Assembly (NCBI GenBank): GCA_014904985.1 | Contig: MU129313.1 | Coordinates: 1-29,970 of the forward strand | Direction of reading: 5' to 3' | DNA length: 29,970 nucleotides | Source: Hydnum rufescens UP504 | Taxonomy: Eukaryota > Basidiomycota > Agaricomycetes > Cantharellales > Hydnaceae | Shown: one piece after another, positions 1 to 9,905 of the stretch | How the letters are laid out: every line of letters begins with the position of its first letter | How positions within the stretch are numbered: the first letter of the stretch is position 1 | Made by a program: the position numbers and the translations under genes | The notes under the pieces: generated by a model | What the model was told of the DNA's origin: nothing | The model's database searches: none | What the model saw: only the letters and a program-made list of their open reading frames with translations

Positions 1-150
1 GAGGGAAGATGATCTGATGGGACATGATGCAACACAGATATTTTCTACAGGGGATTGAAAATCAACCAGCTAATACCTAGTCCAAGGAGTGTGAAAGTAG
101 CGCACCATACTTTTGCCCAGCTCGTTTATACCGGGAGCAAAAATGTGGGG
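1..150. repeat. Direct repeat, copy 1 of 2 (partner 1023-1148)
   Basis: This stretch and 1023-1148 share the same order of motifs: GAGGGAAGATGATC, a dinucleotide-different GATGGG, AAATCAACCAGCTA, CAAGGAGT and ACCGGGAGCAAAA. The left copy holds about 25 extra bases before ACCGGGAGC. No TG...CA ends or flanking target duplication were seen, so it does not look like an LTR pair. Short reading frames inside it are not supported as genes. Confidence 0.75.
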
Positions 151-1022
151 TCCGCCGGCCCGGAATCGGACGCATCCGTATCGCTGCCGTGCATCACTGG
201 TTTTGGTGGCCAGCTAGCTCTTCCCCAGCTATGTAAAATATTCCTTAAGCTTCTTTGGCATCCTGGGCCGCTTGGTGATAACAATTAAGCTTTTGAAATG
301 CCATTCGGGCTCGTACGACTCGACGCTTTACTCCCTCTCTTACTCAAAATACCACTCTAAGCAGTGGACAACACAAATGGGATTTTATGTTCCCGTGTCA
401 CCTCGGGGTTCCTTAAGCTTGCCTTTCCCCTCAAGAGTTCAAAGTATTATGTGCATCAACTTTCCGTAGATTCACTAAGTCGCCCTTGAATGTTGGCTCT
501 ATCATCACTGGTGTTTTGCTGGCCCTAGGGTATGACTTCGCGTCCGCCTGATGATTCTCGACCGTCTAAGGAGTATCTGCTGCTTCGTGGCAGTCTGCGT
601 CCTCAAGCTCTGCCTGAATGCTCGAATATTCCCTCATTCCGCGAGCCCATGCAGCTTCCGACAGCGATTCTGGGAACGATTGATTTACGCCTGAGGTACT
701 CATTTCGCTCTGTCGGGGTCCAGACGATATTCGGCCCATTAGATTGGCTTTTATTATTCGTGAAAAACGGATCGCTTTTCTTCAGGAAACCCATGCCACT
801 GTACAGGATCGGCCGGGGAGAGCAACAACAGCCAAGCTGTAAGCTTTCCTCATCACCACACTGACACCATCAGCATGTCCTTCAGACTGACAAGGAAGAG
901 TTTCGCGACCATTCGCTCGATTTTTGCGGCATTGAGGGTACGTTCTCATTCTCGAGTGTTCGCCAATGGATGCGTAAGGGGATCCAAATTGCGGGCTACA
1001 GGGGTTAGATCGCGCGATTGCG
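151..1022. other. No recognisable gene
   Basis: The region between the two direct repeats has open frames of up to 110 codons (for example 532-864 on plus), but none shows a motif I recognise, a convincing intron structure or a second copy elsewhere in the window. It is best treated as intergenic or decayed sequence. Confidence 0.5.
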
Positions 1023-1148
1023 AGGGAAGATGATCCGATGGGCAATAATGCCACACCGATAGTTTCTCCAAGGGTGCCAAAATCAACCAGCTATGACCCA
1101 GTCAAGGAGTCTGACAGTGACGCACAGTTACACCGGGAGCAAAAGCGC
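1023..1148. repeat. Direct repeat, copy 2 of 2 (partner 1-150)
   Basis: Second copy of the direct repeat described for 1-150. It ends about 25 bp before the start codon position of the PET117-like relic at 1172, so the repeat could be old promoter sequence of that gene carried along in a duplication. That is inference. Confidence 0.7.
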
Positions 1149-1171
1149 TGAATTCAGTCAGCGCCAGCCCG

Positions 1172-1486
1172 ATGTCCTGGGGCAATGCCGACACTTACGG
1201 TAGCCATCGCCTTCTCGTCGTTCACTATCATGGGCCGTCCATGCCAACCAAGCTGCAGAGAGATGTGAGGCACCTCCTGACTTCCATCACTCCACCCGCT
1301 GCAAATTGTGCCGTGGATCGGAGCCGCCGGTTGAAAGGCAACGTACAAGGGCGTTATTAGAGATGAGACGACACAGGCTGCGAAGAGGCTTGGGCGTGAG
1401 GAAGAGCTTCAACAACCTTAAGACGGGAGCGATACGAAGCAGTGCAGAGACTATGTGATGGAACTTCGCCTGAATTTCCAGTATAA
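1172..1486 (+). pseudogene. PET117: PET117-like cytochrome c oxidase assembly factor, decayed copy 1
   Basis: PET117 is a small mitochondrial inner-membrane protein needed for cytochrome oxidase assembly: one N-terminal membrane segment, then a charged helix. The relic keeps an ATG (1172), the membrane segment (AIAFSSFT at about 1200), a GTGAGG donor after CAGAGAGAT, a likely intron of about 75 bp, and after it YKGVIRDE followed by AAKRLGREEELQQ, the family's conserved core. Lesions: a one-base insertion inside the membrane segment (ATCATGGG against GTATGGG in copy 2), ATG changed to ACG before YKGV, and a TAA after EEELQQP. It converges tail-to-tail with TPR pseudogene A. Identity rests on motif order shared with copy 2 at 7866. 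It could have been a functional duplicate in the past but cannot encode the protein now. Confidence 0.72.
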
Positions 1487-1599
1487 TCACCATATTGAAG
1501 TTGCCCCAGCGGCAGCCTCCCCTCCGTAACCACTAATACATTTCACTAGTATTTCCTCACATGTACATCAGGCGCCGGTATTAGCTATTTTAGCGTGTA

Positions 1600-3480
1600 A
1601 CAAATGCCTAAGGCCTCCTCATTTGCCTTTAGGGCCTGTTTCATCATGGCCAAATGTTGAAAGATCAATAATGAAGTTAAGAGAATAAGCAAGGTCTGGG
1701 AGGAATACATTGGATCAATCTGTGGCTAGTGAGTGACAAATTTCCAGGACCTCCTGAGTTGCCTTTAGGGCCTCTTCATCGCGGCCAAATTTCAAAAGAT
1801 AATCACAGTGGTCGTTAAGAGTATCAGCGAGATCTAGGTGGAATACTTCAGGGCGATCTGCGGCTAGTAAGCGATAAATGCTCAAGGCCTCCTCATTTGC
1901 CTTGAGAGCCTCTTCATCGCGGCCAAATTTCGAAAGATGAATGGAGCATTTGTTAAGAGAACGTGCGAGATTTGGGAGGAATATTTTGGGGCAATCTGCA
2001 GCCAGGAAGCGAAAATGCCCAAGGCCTCCTCATTTGCCTTGAAGGCCTCTTCATCGCGGCCAAATTCCGAAAGATCAAGGGAGAGGTGGTTAAGAGAACG
2101 AGCAAGATCCGGGCGGAATACTTCGGGTTGATCTGCAGCTAGCAAGCGATAGATGCTCAAGGCCTCCTCAGTTGCCTTGAGGGCCTCTTCATTGCGGCCA
2201 AATTCCGAAAGACGAAAGGAGAGGTGGTTAAGAGAACGAGCAAGATCCGGGCGAAATACTTCGGGTTGATCTGCAGCTAGCAAGCGATAGATGCTCAAGG
2301 CCTCCTCATTTGCCTTGAGCGCCTCTTCACGTCGGCCAAATTTCGAAAGCTTAATGGAGAGGTTGTCAAGAGAATGAGCGATATCTGGGCGGAATACTCC
2401 GGGTTGATTTGCAGCTAGATGAGCGATGAATGCTCAAGGCCTCCTCATTTGCCTTGAGAGCCTCTTCATCGCGGCCAAATTTCGAAAGATGAATGGAGTA
2501 TTTGTTAAGAGAACTTGCGAGATTTGGGAGGAACATTTTGGGGCAATCTGCGGCTAGCAAGCGATAGATGCTCAAGGCCTCCTCATTTGCCTCGAGGGCC
2601 TCTTCATCGCGGCCAAGATTCGAAAGATCAAGGGAGAGGTGGGTAAGAGAACGAGCAAGATCCGGGCGGAATACTTCGGGTTGATCTGCAGCTAGCAAGC
2701 GATAGATGCCCAAGGCCTCCTCATTTGCCTTGAGGGCCTCTTCATCGCGGTCAAATTCCGAAAGATCAAGGGAGAGGTGGTTAAGAGAACGAGCAAGATC
2801 CGGGCGGAATACTTCGGGTTGATCTGCAGCTAGCAAGCGATAGATGCCCAATGCCTCCTCATTTGCCTTGAGGGCCTCTTCATTGCGGCCAAATTTCGAA
2901 AGACAATTGGAGAGCTTGCTAAGAGAGCGAGCAAGATCCGGGAGGAATACTCCGGGTTGATCTGCAGCTAATGGGCGACGAATGCTCAAGGCCTCCTCAT
3001 TTGCCTTGAGAGCCTCTTCATCCCGGCCAAATTTCAAAAGATCGGCGGAGAGGTTGCTAAGAGAACAAGCGATATCTGGGCGGAATACTTCGGGTTGATC
3101 TGTGGTTAGTGAGCGATAAATGCTCAAGGCCTCCTCATTTGCCTCGAGGGCCTCTTCATCACGGCCAAATTCCGAAAGACAATTGGAGAGGTTGCTAAGA
3201 GAGCGAGCAAGATCTGGGAGGAATACTCCAGGTTGATCTGCAGCTAATGAGCGACGAATGCTCAAGGCCTCCTCATTTGCCTTGAGGGCCTCTTCAGCAC
3301 GGCCGAATTTCGAAAGACGATTGGAGAGGTTGTGAAGAGAATGAGCGAGATGTGGGCGGAACACCTCGGGTTGATCTGCACCTAGTGGATGACGGATGCT
3401 CAAGGCCTCACTTGCCCTGAGGGCCGCTTCATGACGGCCCAATTTCGAAAGACGAATGGGGGGGCCGGCGGGGGCGACAG
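1600..3480 (-). repeat. TPR-coding 138 bp tandem array, copy A (about 14 units)
   Basis: Tandem 138 bp units encode 46-residue TPR-like repeats of the pattern GRDEEALKANEEALSIYRLL, then AADQPEVFRPDLARSLNNLS-LSKF. Several neighbouring units (about 2050-2330 and 2600-2900) are almost identical in DNA, including the AAGGCCTCCTCATTTGCC stretch that ends or starts each unit, so recent unit duplication or gene conversion is likely. Frame breaks lie near 2300-2420 and 1990-2010, and a CGA-to-TGA type stop lies near 1715. Confidence 0.9.
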
Positions 3481-4921
3481 CAAGATATGATTTGTCCCCT
3501 CCGGCGCGGTATAGTACCACTATCGTAGCCTGTACCTCAAAGGCCTCATCCCAAAGACCCAGATCGTTCAAATTCCCTGACAGATCGCTCAGTTGTCCGC
3601 CAGCAGAGCCCAATCGAATTCGACCTCCCTGACATCATGCAGCTCATTCAGGAGCTGCAATGTCGCCATAACTGTTTCACGAAGTTGACGTGTCGGGTCC
3701 CCAGTCGGCTGCCGGTGAGTTTTACATCCCACAACCCGCGCTTCGATATCCGTGCGGACCGAAATATGTGGCAAGACATGGCGAACTTCCACCATAAGGT
3801 CCCAGATCTGGCTTGAGAGATATGAAACATCGCGGTCGTAGCCAGTTCGCAGTCCAGTCATCCCCGCATGTCTGTTTCGTCTTCATCAATATCTCATTGA
3901 TATATTGAACCAAGGATGGCAATTACCTTGAGCCCACTGGTGTCAACGCTGGTCGTAATCCCATCTCCTCCAGTCGTCCTTGCATAGCCACCCCGATCTG
4001 CTCAAACACTGCATGACCCGCCGGACGTTCGAAGAAGTCGTGCAGTCCCGCCGCAAAAATCGATCCCTAAAAATGGGTTCTGTTATCATCCAATACAACA
4101 GCTGTCGCCTGCCACAAATCACTCACGAGAGGGTTTTCAGACGCCGCCAGCGGTCTTGCAGAGACAGGTGGGCCCGGAAACCCAATCCTCTCTATTCTAT
4201 CCGGAGGGCTGGATGCTGTCATCAATGTCACGATCTTTACGACAACGTCAGCTCGCTGGCATGAAGTGAGAATGTGCCTATTGAATACACACTCACTTGG
4301 AATGTGTGCAGGCAATCCGTCAGATTCTCTCCATGCATCGATATCGCATTCATGATTTTATCCCGCTGGAGATACCGCTCCACAACATTCAAATCGGACC
4401 ATCGTGTTGCGTCAGTGTGGATTGCCATCAAGTTACTATACCCGCAAGAGATATATTTCACTGTAGAGATTGTGCATGCCAATTGGAATGCTTACCGCGT
4501 TAAAATATGCAAACTTGAGGCGATTCTCATATCATCGATGTTCTTCCCTTCAACGCATCCACCAAGGTCTCGAGAAACCTTGTGACCCGAACCATGAGCT
4601 GTGTGCATCTATCTCTCCGTCCCGCATGGTTTTAACCGCCTCGATTACCTCCGATACGATATCGAAAACTTGGGCGAGCGGACCAGAAAGTGCAGGCGGA
4701 AGAAGTCGGATATCACGGATCATGGAAGATATAACGAGAGTGGCATCCCATCCTCGGCCAGTGGCGTCGTTGAGGTAATCTGGGTATACTGGCTGAGGCG
4801 CGGTTGCAATAGTAGGTCGAGTGGTGGAGGTGGATGCTCCGTTAGGAGGGGAGTCGTTGGGTGGGGGTAATGATAACTGGACGCTAGCTCTTCTGCGTGA
4901 AAAGAGTCTTCTGGATGGCAC
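1600..4921 (-). pseudogene. Helical-bundle/TPR-array gene, copy A, inactivated
   Basis: Same five-exon layout as copy B. Exons: about 4921-4496, 4435-4297, 4234-4127, 4066-3927, and from 3872 down. Introns are 60, 62, 60 and 54 bp with GTAAGC, GTGAGT, GTGAGT and GTAATT donors and AG acceptors. The N-terminal part matches the copy B helical domain (YPDYLND, VVSEVIE-like, MRDG, RYLQRDKIMNAI). Lesions visible: the start ATG of copy B (MPSRRLF) is GTG here; one A is deleted after MRDG near 4622; the frame is lost near 3600 between the LNELHDV and LGLWDEA blocks; the TPR array is frameshifted near 2420 and 2000; a TGA lies near 1715. About 14 repeats against about 21 in copy B. It cannot encode a full-length protein. 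Convergent with the PET117 relic at 1172. Confidence 0.85.
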
Positions 4922-5310
4922 GGGATGTGGTGCGCTTGAGAGAGGGAGGTGATTGCGAGGCGATGGAAGACAGTGCGAGGCAGTGCGAGGCGATGCGAGG
5001 CGGCGTGAGAGAAGTCGACCTCATTCAGTGCATAGTGTATTCAAATTCTTTGAGCGCCCGTTCAGCTCCAAATAATTAGTGCATGCCCACGATAAGTCTC
5101 AGCAACCGAATGAAACGCATATTAGCCAATAAAGCCGATAGTCTTGACACTGGCGACTGGGTAGGAAAGGTCGTTCAAGCCCGTGTGCCCCAAATCCATA
5201 GTGGGGAATAGGACTGCACCTGGATGGAAACTTTTAAGTGTGAGTGAAAGATTTGGGAGTTTTCGTCTGGAACATCACTAACTGTTCTCTTCGAGGTCGT
5301 GGACCTTATT
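4922..5310. other. 5' flank of TPR copy A (promoter-side duplicated segment)
   Basis: Non-coding sequence upstream of the TPR pseudogene that aligns with the flank of copy B (21097-21488). GTGCGAGGC/GATGCGAGG short direct repeats lie at about 4973-5005 (21150-21185 in copy B). CCAATAAA at 5127 and 21304 is shared. Any core promoter of the family should be here, but no TATA box can be named with confidence. Confidence 0.5.
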
Positions 5311-6226
5311 CTGGCACATGAGTGATGAATGATGATGAATATCTCGATCTTTAGCCAGCCTACGACTACCGGCTGCACCCGAGATTGCGTTCTTGCCTTT
5401 GGGCAACATCCGGATGCAAATCCGGAAACTCGGCTCGCCCAGCAACTCGGCGGCGGATCCAGATGGTGTTATATACATACGAAACTAAGATCAATTGTAT
5501 TTACTACTGTGGTGTAGTGGCTGACGTGGCATCGGAATATATATTTTTTTTGCATCTCCCCGGTTCGAAACCTGCGCAAGTCAAGAGATCAAATTAAGCG
5601 CCCATCCCGGTGTTCCGCCGTGAAGCATGCAGGATGTTTGGGAAACCTTGTTTTAGCTTATTCCAAACGTTATCTTAACTCCACATTCATCCCCCATATG
5701 AACCACCCTTGCGCGCGCGAGAAGTCAGATATTTCCTTTTTGGGAATGTTCGATTATCTTCTTCAAATTCACCCGAGACTTCTCAAGTAACTTTAAAATA
5801 TAACTAATAACCTACTTCTGTAAATTTTACGAGCCCAAATAGCGTATTTACCGACTTACACACCCCTCACCTTCGGCCGGCGTTGAGTTATGGCGCCGAA
5901 TTTCCGGTTTTTGCTTCCGGATGTTGCCTAAAGTCCTCAACTGCGCTATTGTACTGAAGAGAATATGAAAATAGAAGACGCCCATGACCGCAGGCCCCAG
6001 ACCCTTCGACCTGAGATACCGCACCAGTACCAAACGGAGCCCTCATTTACATGGTCTCCCCTTTACACTTTTGTCGACGGGATCGTAACCGGGATTGGAA
6101 GCAGCCTTCATCGGCGGATAGTCTTGCGTCTCAGGGAATTGTTATTCGGTCGACTTTTTCTCGTACGCTCCACTGAGGCCAATGAATTTTGAAGTGCGTT
6201 CAGATCCCGCGTCGGTTCCGAAGAGG
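5311..6226. other. No recognisable gene
   Basis: No supported coding region. The minus frame at 6033-5848 encodes a hydrophobic stretch (GPAVMGVFYFHILFSTIAQL) that could be one membrane segment, but neither the family nor exon borders can be recognised. It may be one more gene relic. Confidence 0.4.
5510..5572 (+). other. Pol III A-box/B-box pair: possible tRNA-derived SINE or decayed tRNA
   Basis: TGGTGTAGTGG (5510-5520) resembles a tRNA A box and GGTTCGAAACC (5562-5572) is a perfect B box, about 50 bp apart as in tRNA-type promoters. The T-arm is badly paired, no matching acceptor stem can be formed and an A/T run lies where the anticodon arm should be. A working tRNA gene is therefore unlikely; a tRNA-derived SINE or chance remains possible. 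Confidence 0.3.
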
Positions 6227-6990
6227 TCAGATTGCGCCTTCCGAGTCCAGGAGTAGGGGTCTCCAGTCATCGTACAGGGGACAGTCTTGGAGGATGTGGG
6301 TTCCTGTTTCGAGGTGTTCCCCGCAGCAGCACGTTGCGCTTTCGTCTGGTACGAATCGTTTATAGTATTGGCCTATGAAGGCGTGTCCCGTACGGCATTG
6401 GACTAGTCGGCTGAACGATTTTTGAACGATTTTGGTGAGAGTGATTTGAATAGTTTGCTGAGACGTGGAAGCGGGGTGTTGACGTTGCAAACAGAGTACT
6501 CTGTGGGCCAGTTTTGCGGGGGATCATTCGCCCATCGTAGTTGCCAGTCTTTGAGCAGGCGTTGGTTGTTCGAGTTGCTGACATAAGCGTTAGATGGGTA
6601 TACGGAAGGGAGTGAACCGCTTTTCGTTAAGGTGTCGGCTTTCTCATTGCCCCTGATTGCCTTCACGAGCACGTGAAGGGATCTAATTTTCGCACTGCCA
6701 CACATATTCGTTGAGCTCCTTCGGTGACCACGAAGGACAGAGTCCCCAGGAACTCAGCTGGAGCGGTGGCTCCTACCAGGCCCTATTTGTACAGTATCTG
6801 TCCTGCGGCAGGCATCTCCATTGCAGTACGTCACGTACTGAACACCAAATGCTTTTCTGGCCTAGGCGTTCTGGAGTCTTTGACTCGAACATTATCGCTC
6901 CACCCAACGAAGGCTTCCTTCCTCATGAGTCTCGAGCGTCTCTCATTCATTTCTGCCATCCCCTTTCTCTCGCGCATTTAGCACTATTAC
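6227..6990 (-). pseudogene. LINE-type (non-LTR) retrotransposon ORF2 3' end, decayed
   Basis: The downstream part (6490-6227) encodes SRLVQCRTGHAFIGQYY, then CCCGEHLETGTHILQDCPLY: the cysteine-histidine knuckle (C-x-C-G-x7-H-x4-C) found after the RNase H domain in fungal LINE polyproteins. Just upstream, in another frame, RGNEKADTLTKSG (about 6660-6620) matches the end of an RNase H domain. Further upstream the frame is broken by stops and only weak pieces are visible. No reverse transcriptase domain and no poly-A tail is seen, so this is a short, 5'-truncated and decayed copy. Confidence 0.7.
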
Positions 6991-7865
6991 TGCGTCCGTC
7001 AATGAAAAGGAGTCTCCCTCAACATCAACATTCACCACTTCTGATACAGTCGCGCTGTGATGTGCTGTGTCTGTACCGCAATCAGTCCATGGTGACACCC
7101 ACTTCCACTTTTAATACAGGACATTGTCTATGACAAAATAATGCGTTGGTCTCTAGAAAGGAGATAATCTATTCGCGAGAGCATCGAGCGATTCGCAATG
7201 TTCTAGTCAAACCTCCGGGTCACCATTCACACATGTTCATGATTATAAAGAGCGCTCTCTCCCGCTCTTAATGGGCTCTTAAGGACAGCAACAGAGGTTA
7301 AAGCAGACAAAACATGCTTCCATCAACTGTGAACTATGCCATACTGTCATCCACGTGATAATTGATACTTTAGATTTCAAGCAACGCTAGCGCCAAGGCC
7401 GGCTTGACCGTTTCCTCCGCTACAACATCCGCTAGCCTTCACCCGCCGCAATTATCGAGGAGTTCCGTACCATACCGCACGTTAGTAGATGATGCGAAGC
7501 ACTTCCATAAGGTGTATTCTGTCGACCAAGCAGTTACTGTATATGGGGACCATACGGCCCTGTCGCCCGACATCCTGCGGGCCGGGTATCGTCACGATAT
7601 TCCATGACCGAATGGCGATGCCTGAGCTCGAAGAGGAACGACGCCAGTGTTCCAGAAAAGGGGGCTAGATACTCTACTGGGAGAGGTCTGACCAAGTCAC
7701 TACCTGTTGAATCGCCAGACACCCTCAGGCATAGGAACAAGAACAAAAAAAACCTCGAGGACGCAGTTGAGCGGAGGTCGGGCGATTATTCGGGTGCCAA
7801 CAACCGCAAAGAACGAAATGCATCGGGTCGTTCCGCCGTGAGCACGTGGCACCCCACTTTTATCC
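6991..7865. other. No recognisable gene
   Basis: Only short frames are present. The plus frame 7604-8020 runs into the PET117 relic by chance; its first part (polar, with a KNKKN stretch) shows no family signature. Confidence 0.5.
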
Positions 7866-8173
7866 ATGTCCTACAAAGCAAAGCGACACTTGCCGCAGCC
7901 ATCGCCTTCTCGTCGTTCACTGTATGGGCCGTGCATTCCAACCAATCTGTAGAGAGAGATGTGAGGCTTCTCCCGACTTCCCGACATTCTTCACTGAACA
8001 TGTACAAGGGCGTTACTTGAGATGAGGCTAGGCACACTGCGAAGAGGCGTCAGCGTGAGGAAGAGCTTCGACAATCTCTGTTGAAACGGGAGCGATGCGA
8101 AGCGGTGCAAAGGGTTGGGCCAGCTGCGACATGTAATGATGGAACTTGGCCTGAATCTCCAGCTGCAGCATAA
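7866..8173 (+). pseudogene. PET117: PET117-like cytochrome c oxidase assembly factor, decayed copy 2
   Basis: The better preserved of the two PET117 relics. The start ATG is at 7866; MSYKAK is followed, after a one-base deletion, by ATLAAAIAFSSFTVWAVHSN (membrane segment, then the conserved VH). Then come VERD, a shortened intron remnant beginning GTGAGG and lacking its AG, and MYKGV. A TGA replaces the expected arginine codon (CGA to TGA) before DEAR. The frame continues as KRRQREEELRQSLLKRERCE to a TAA at 8171. These features follow the family layout: short N-terminus, single membrane helix, (M)xxGVxRD motif, charged coiled helix. The stop, the one-base deletion and the eroded intron make it non-functional. 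Whether an intact PET117 exists elsewhere cannot be seen here. Confidence 0.78.
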
Positions 8174-8209
8174 TCAATGGATTGAAATTGTCGCTCTCCT
8201 CTGTTATCC

Positions 8210-8264
8210 CGGGTCCATTTTACTACTATTTCCTGGCATGTACATCAGGCGCCTGGATTAGCGA
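8210..8264. repeat. Shared breakpoint segment, copy 2 (others 1540-1590, 16628-16685)
   Basis: GGGTCCATTT, then TACTATTTCCTGGCATGTAC and ATCAGGCGCCTGGATTAGC. The same segment forms the 3' edge of both TPR copies, but here no TPR sequence follows. It therefore looks like a leftover duplication end. Confidence 0.8.
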
Positions 8265-8563
8265 TTTTCGTTTTTCGCAAACTCTGAGGGCACACTCCGA
8301 TCCTTCGAATCCATTCGCGTCTCCTCGTCGACTAGAGGGCTGAATTCTATATCTTCCCGTTCTCTGACTCCTGGGTGCCGCGTCCATTTCTCAACTTCAT
8401 CGATTATTCCCCTATTACCTCCACTGAGTCTCTTCAAGCGTCGAATACTGTACTCCCCTATGCCTCTCTGACCGACTCCATCTCGTCGAGCCATATAGTC
8501 AATATAGGTCTCTTCATGAGCTTCGGATCCATCCGATCTGGAATGCGACGGAGTTCCCGGTTC
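8258..8563 (-). CDS. Unrecognised reading frame, possible exon fragment
   Basis: An open minus frame of about 100 codons ending in TAA at 8258. It is rich in charged residues (GEYSIRRLKRLSGG, EVEKWTRHPGVREREDIEF) and looks more protein-like than its neighbours. A stop bounds it upstream near 8565, and a second open frame overlaps there (AEISAEVTTARRIALAQAG), so it could be a relic with a frameshift. No family is recognised; it may not be expressed. Confidence 0.22.
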   Translation of the reverse strand, partial: EPGTPSHSRSDGSEAHEETYIDYMARRDGVGQRGIGEYSIRRLKRLSGGNRGIIDEVEKWTRHPGVREREDIEFSPLVDEETRMDSKDRSVPSEFAKNENR

Positions 8564-8973
8564 CCCCTACCAGCTTGGGCGAGAGCGATTCTCCTGGCCG
8601 TCGTGACTTCCGCTGATATCTCGGCGGTGCCGGCAGGTGTTCTGCCCCATATTTGCCTGCGATCACTATACTCCTCCCTCTTCTAGCTCTCTCTCGCAGC
8701 CAGCACAACAGTTTCGTGAGAAGGGGCTCACAGAATCTCCACAGACCCCCAACAATATGCTTGTCTTCAACGAGATCACCTTGGCAGGCCTCCTATGGTT
8801 GAAACCCGCATACTGAGCCATCAGCACTGCGGTCAGCACCCCAGCCTCATACAGGTGCTGTTGTCACAATAAGATCCAAAGTAGAGACATTACCACTGAG
8901 TGGGGTGACCACGTGGATTGCGGCTCCGTCGATGGTATGTGGAAAGAATCAAGGAGCCTAATGGAATCGTCAG

Positions 8974-9525
8974 ATGATTTGTGATCCCCTCGAACTGCTC
9001 GCTCGGCTTCAGAGAGCCAGAAGTTTGCCCTCCTCATTGTCCACGCCCACCTCGCTTGAAGACCCCCAACTTCCAACGGTTCTCCCTCTCTCAACTCCCT
9101 CGTCACCCGATGCGCACGAACGTCATCAATCTGAATTATCCAATTTTCCCCACACCTCCTTGCTTGATCTCGCGCGCGCTCTGCCTTATGCGAATAAAGT
9201 CTCTCCATCGCTCAACGCAAACGGATCGCCACGCCCCACAGCCCCCCAGCAAAACGGGTCCCCAGCAGCACCTCCAATCTCCTCACCCAATCATGATGAT
9301 CACCTCCCTCGTCTACACTCCACCAGTGACCTAATCCCCGAAGAGATCGAGGGTCGCACAATCTCCAAATATCATGCCCTGGAACGTAGGATATTGGGAG
9401 ATGATAGCATGACACTTTCTGGTCGATCGCCCCAGGACGCTGAACACCGCGCCCTACGATCCGAAAATCGGAAACCTGTCCAGCGATTGGCCATGACGGC
9501 CGTGATGATTTCAAGTTTCTTTTGA
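8974..9525 (+). CDS. Unrecognised 183-codon Ser/Pro-rich reading frame
   Basis: An open plus frame of 183 codons. The first two thirds are serine/proline rich and low in complexity (STPTSLEDPQLP, STPSSPDAHE, NGSPAAPPISS). The last third is more ordered (ISKYHALERRILGDD, MTLSGRSPQDAEHRALRSEN), possibly the start of a coiled coil. The 3' third is duplicated at 11021, where the frame is broken, which hints at a real coding origin for this piece. No start context, intron or family is clear, so the N-terminal border is arbitrary. Confidence 0.3.
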   Translation: MICDPLELLARLQRARSLPSSLSTPTSLEDPQLPTVLPLSTPSSPDAHERHQSELSNFPHTSLLDLARALPYANKVSPSLNANGSPRPTAPQQNGSPAAPPISSPNHDDHLPRLHSTSDLIPEEIEGRTISKYHALERRILGDDSMTLSGRSPQDAEHRALRSENRKPVQRLAMTAVMISSFF

Positions 9526-9905
9526 TGTATGCTGCTATGCTGTATGGCTGTATGTCGCGAATCGTTGCTTTGCTTTGCTTTGGCCTGAGAAACTCATCAA
9601 ACGGTATTCACCCTGTCACAATATCTATCGGACGTTCTCATTCTTATGCCAAAGATTGATTGGCTGATTACTTTACTCTCGGTTGCTATGTTAACGTTGG
9701 TCTTTTCTCTTGGTGACAACTCTTCTTCGGCCCTTTCGCCTTCAAAGTCCATATCGAGAAATTTAATGGTTTGTTGTCATCTTCGTCGCGACCGCAAAAC
9801 AGAAAATCGACATCTCAAGAGGGTTTTTTAGGCCAAGTGGATTATAGCAAATTATGGTGCGATAGGAGGGAAGCTATATCTCTCGCCAAGACGGGCGACA
9901 AGGTC
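9293..9905 (+). repeat. 0.6 kb direct duplication, copy 1 (partner 11021-11605)
   Basis: Aligns along its whole length with 11021-11605, from ATGATCACCTCCCT to GCGACAAGG, with many substitutions and a few indels (for example GGTGACAACTC is missing from copy 2). The two are 1.73 kb apart in the same orientation. Both end in CA and contain TGATCACC at the start, but no 5 bp target duplication is seen, so an LTR pair is not supported. Confidence 0.85.

Larger units (their letters stand above)
1540..5310 (-). repeat. Segmental duplication, copy A (partner 16628-21488)
   Basis: About 3.8 kb aligns in the same orientation with 16628-21488: 3' tail, TPR array, linker, all four introns, N-terminal exon and about 380 bp of 5' flank (for example TTGAGCGCCCGTTCAGCTCC at 5050 and 21219, and GGTAGGAAAGGT at 5160 and 21327). 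The size difference is mostly TPR repeat number. The left edge is a roughly 55 bp segment (TTTCCT-ACATGTACATCAGGCGCC) also found at 8210; the right edge lies near GAGTGA at 5310. Confidence 0.9.

Noticed and set aside
1..1148. Direct repeats at 1 and 1023 as LTRs of a small retrotransposon
   Set aside because: No TG...CA ends, no target duplication, no retroviral domains between them, and strong length difference.
5501..5590. Functional tRNA gene
   Set aside because: Only the two promoter boxes fit. Acceptor and T stems do not pair and no anticodon arm is visible.
7604..8020. 138-codon frame as a gene in its own right
   Set aside because: Its useful part is the PET117 relic; the upstream part is a chance extension, and the frame stops at the TGA within the conserved core.
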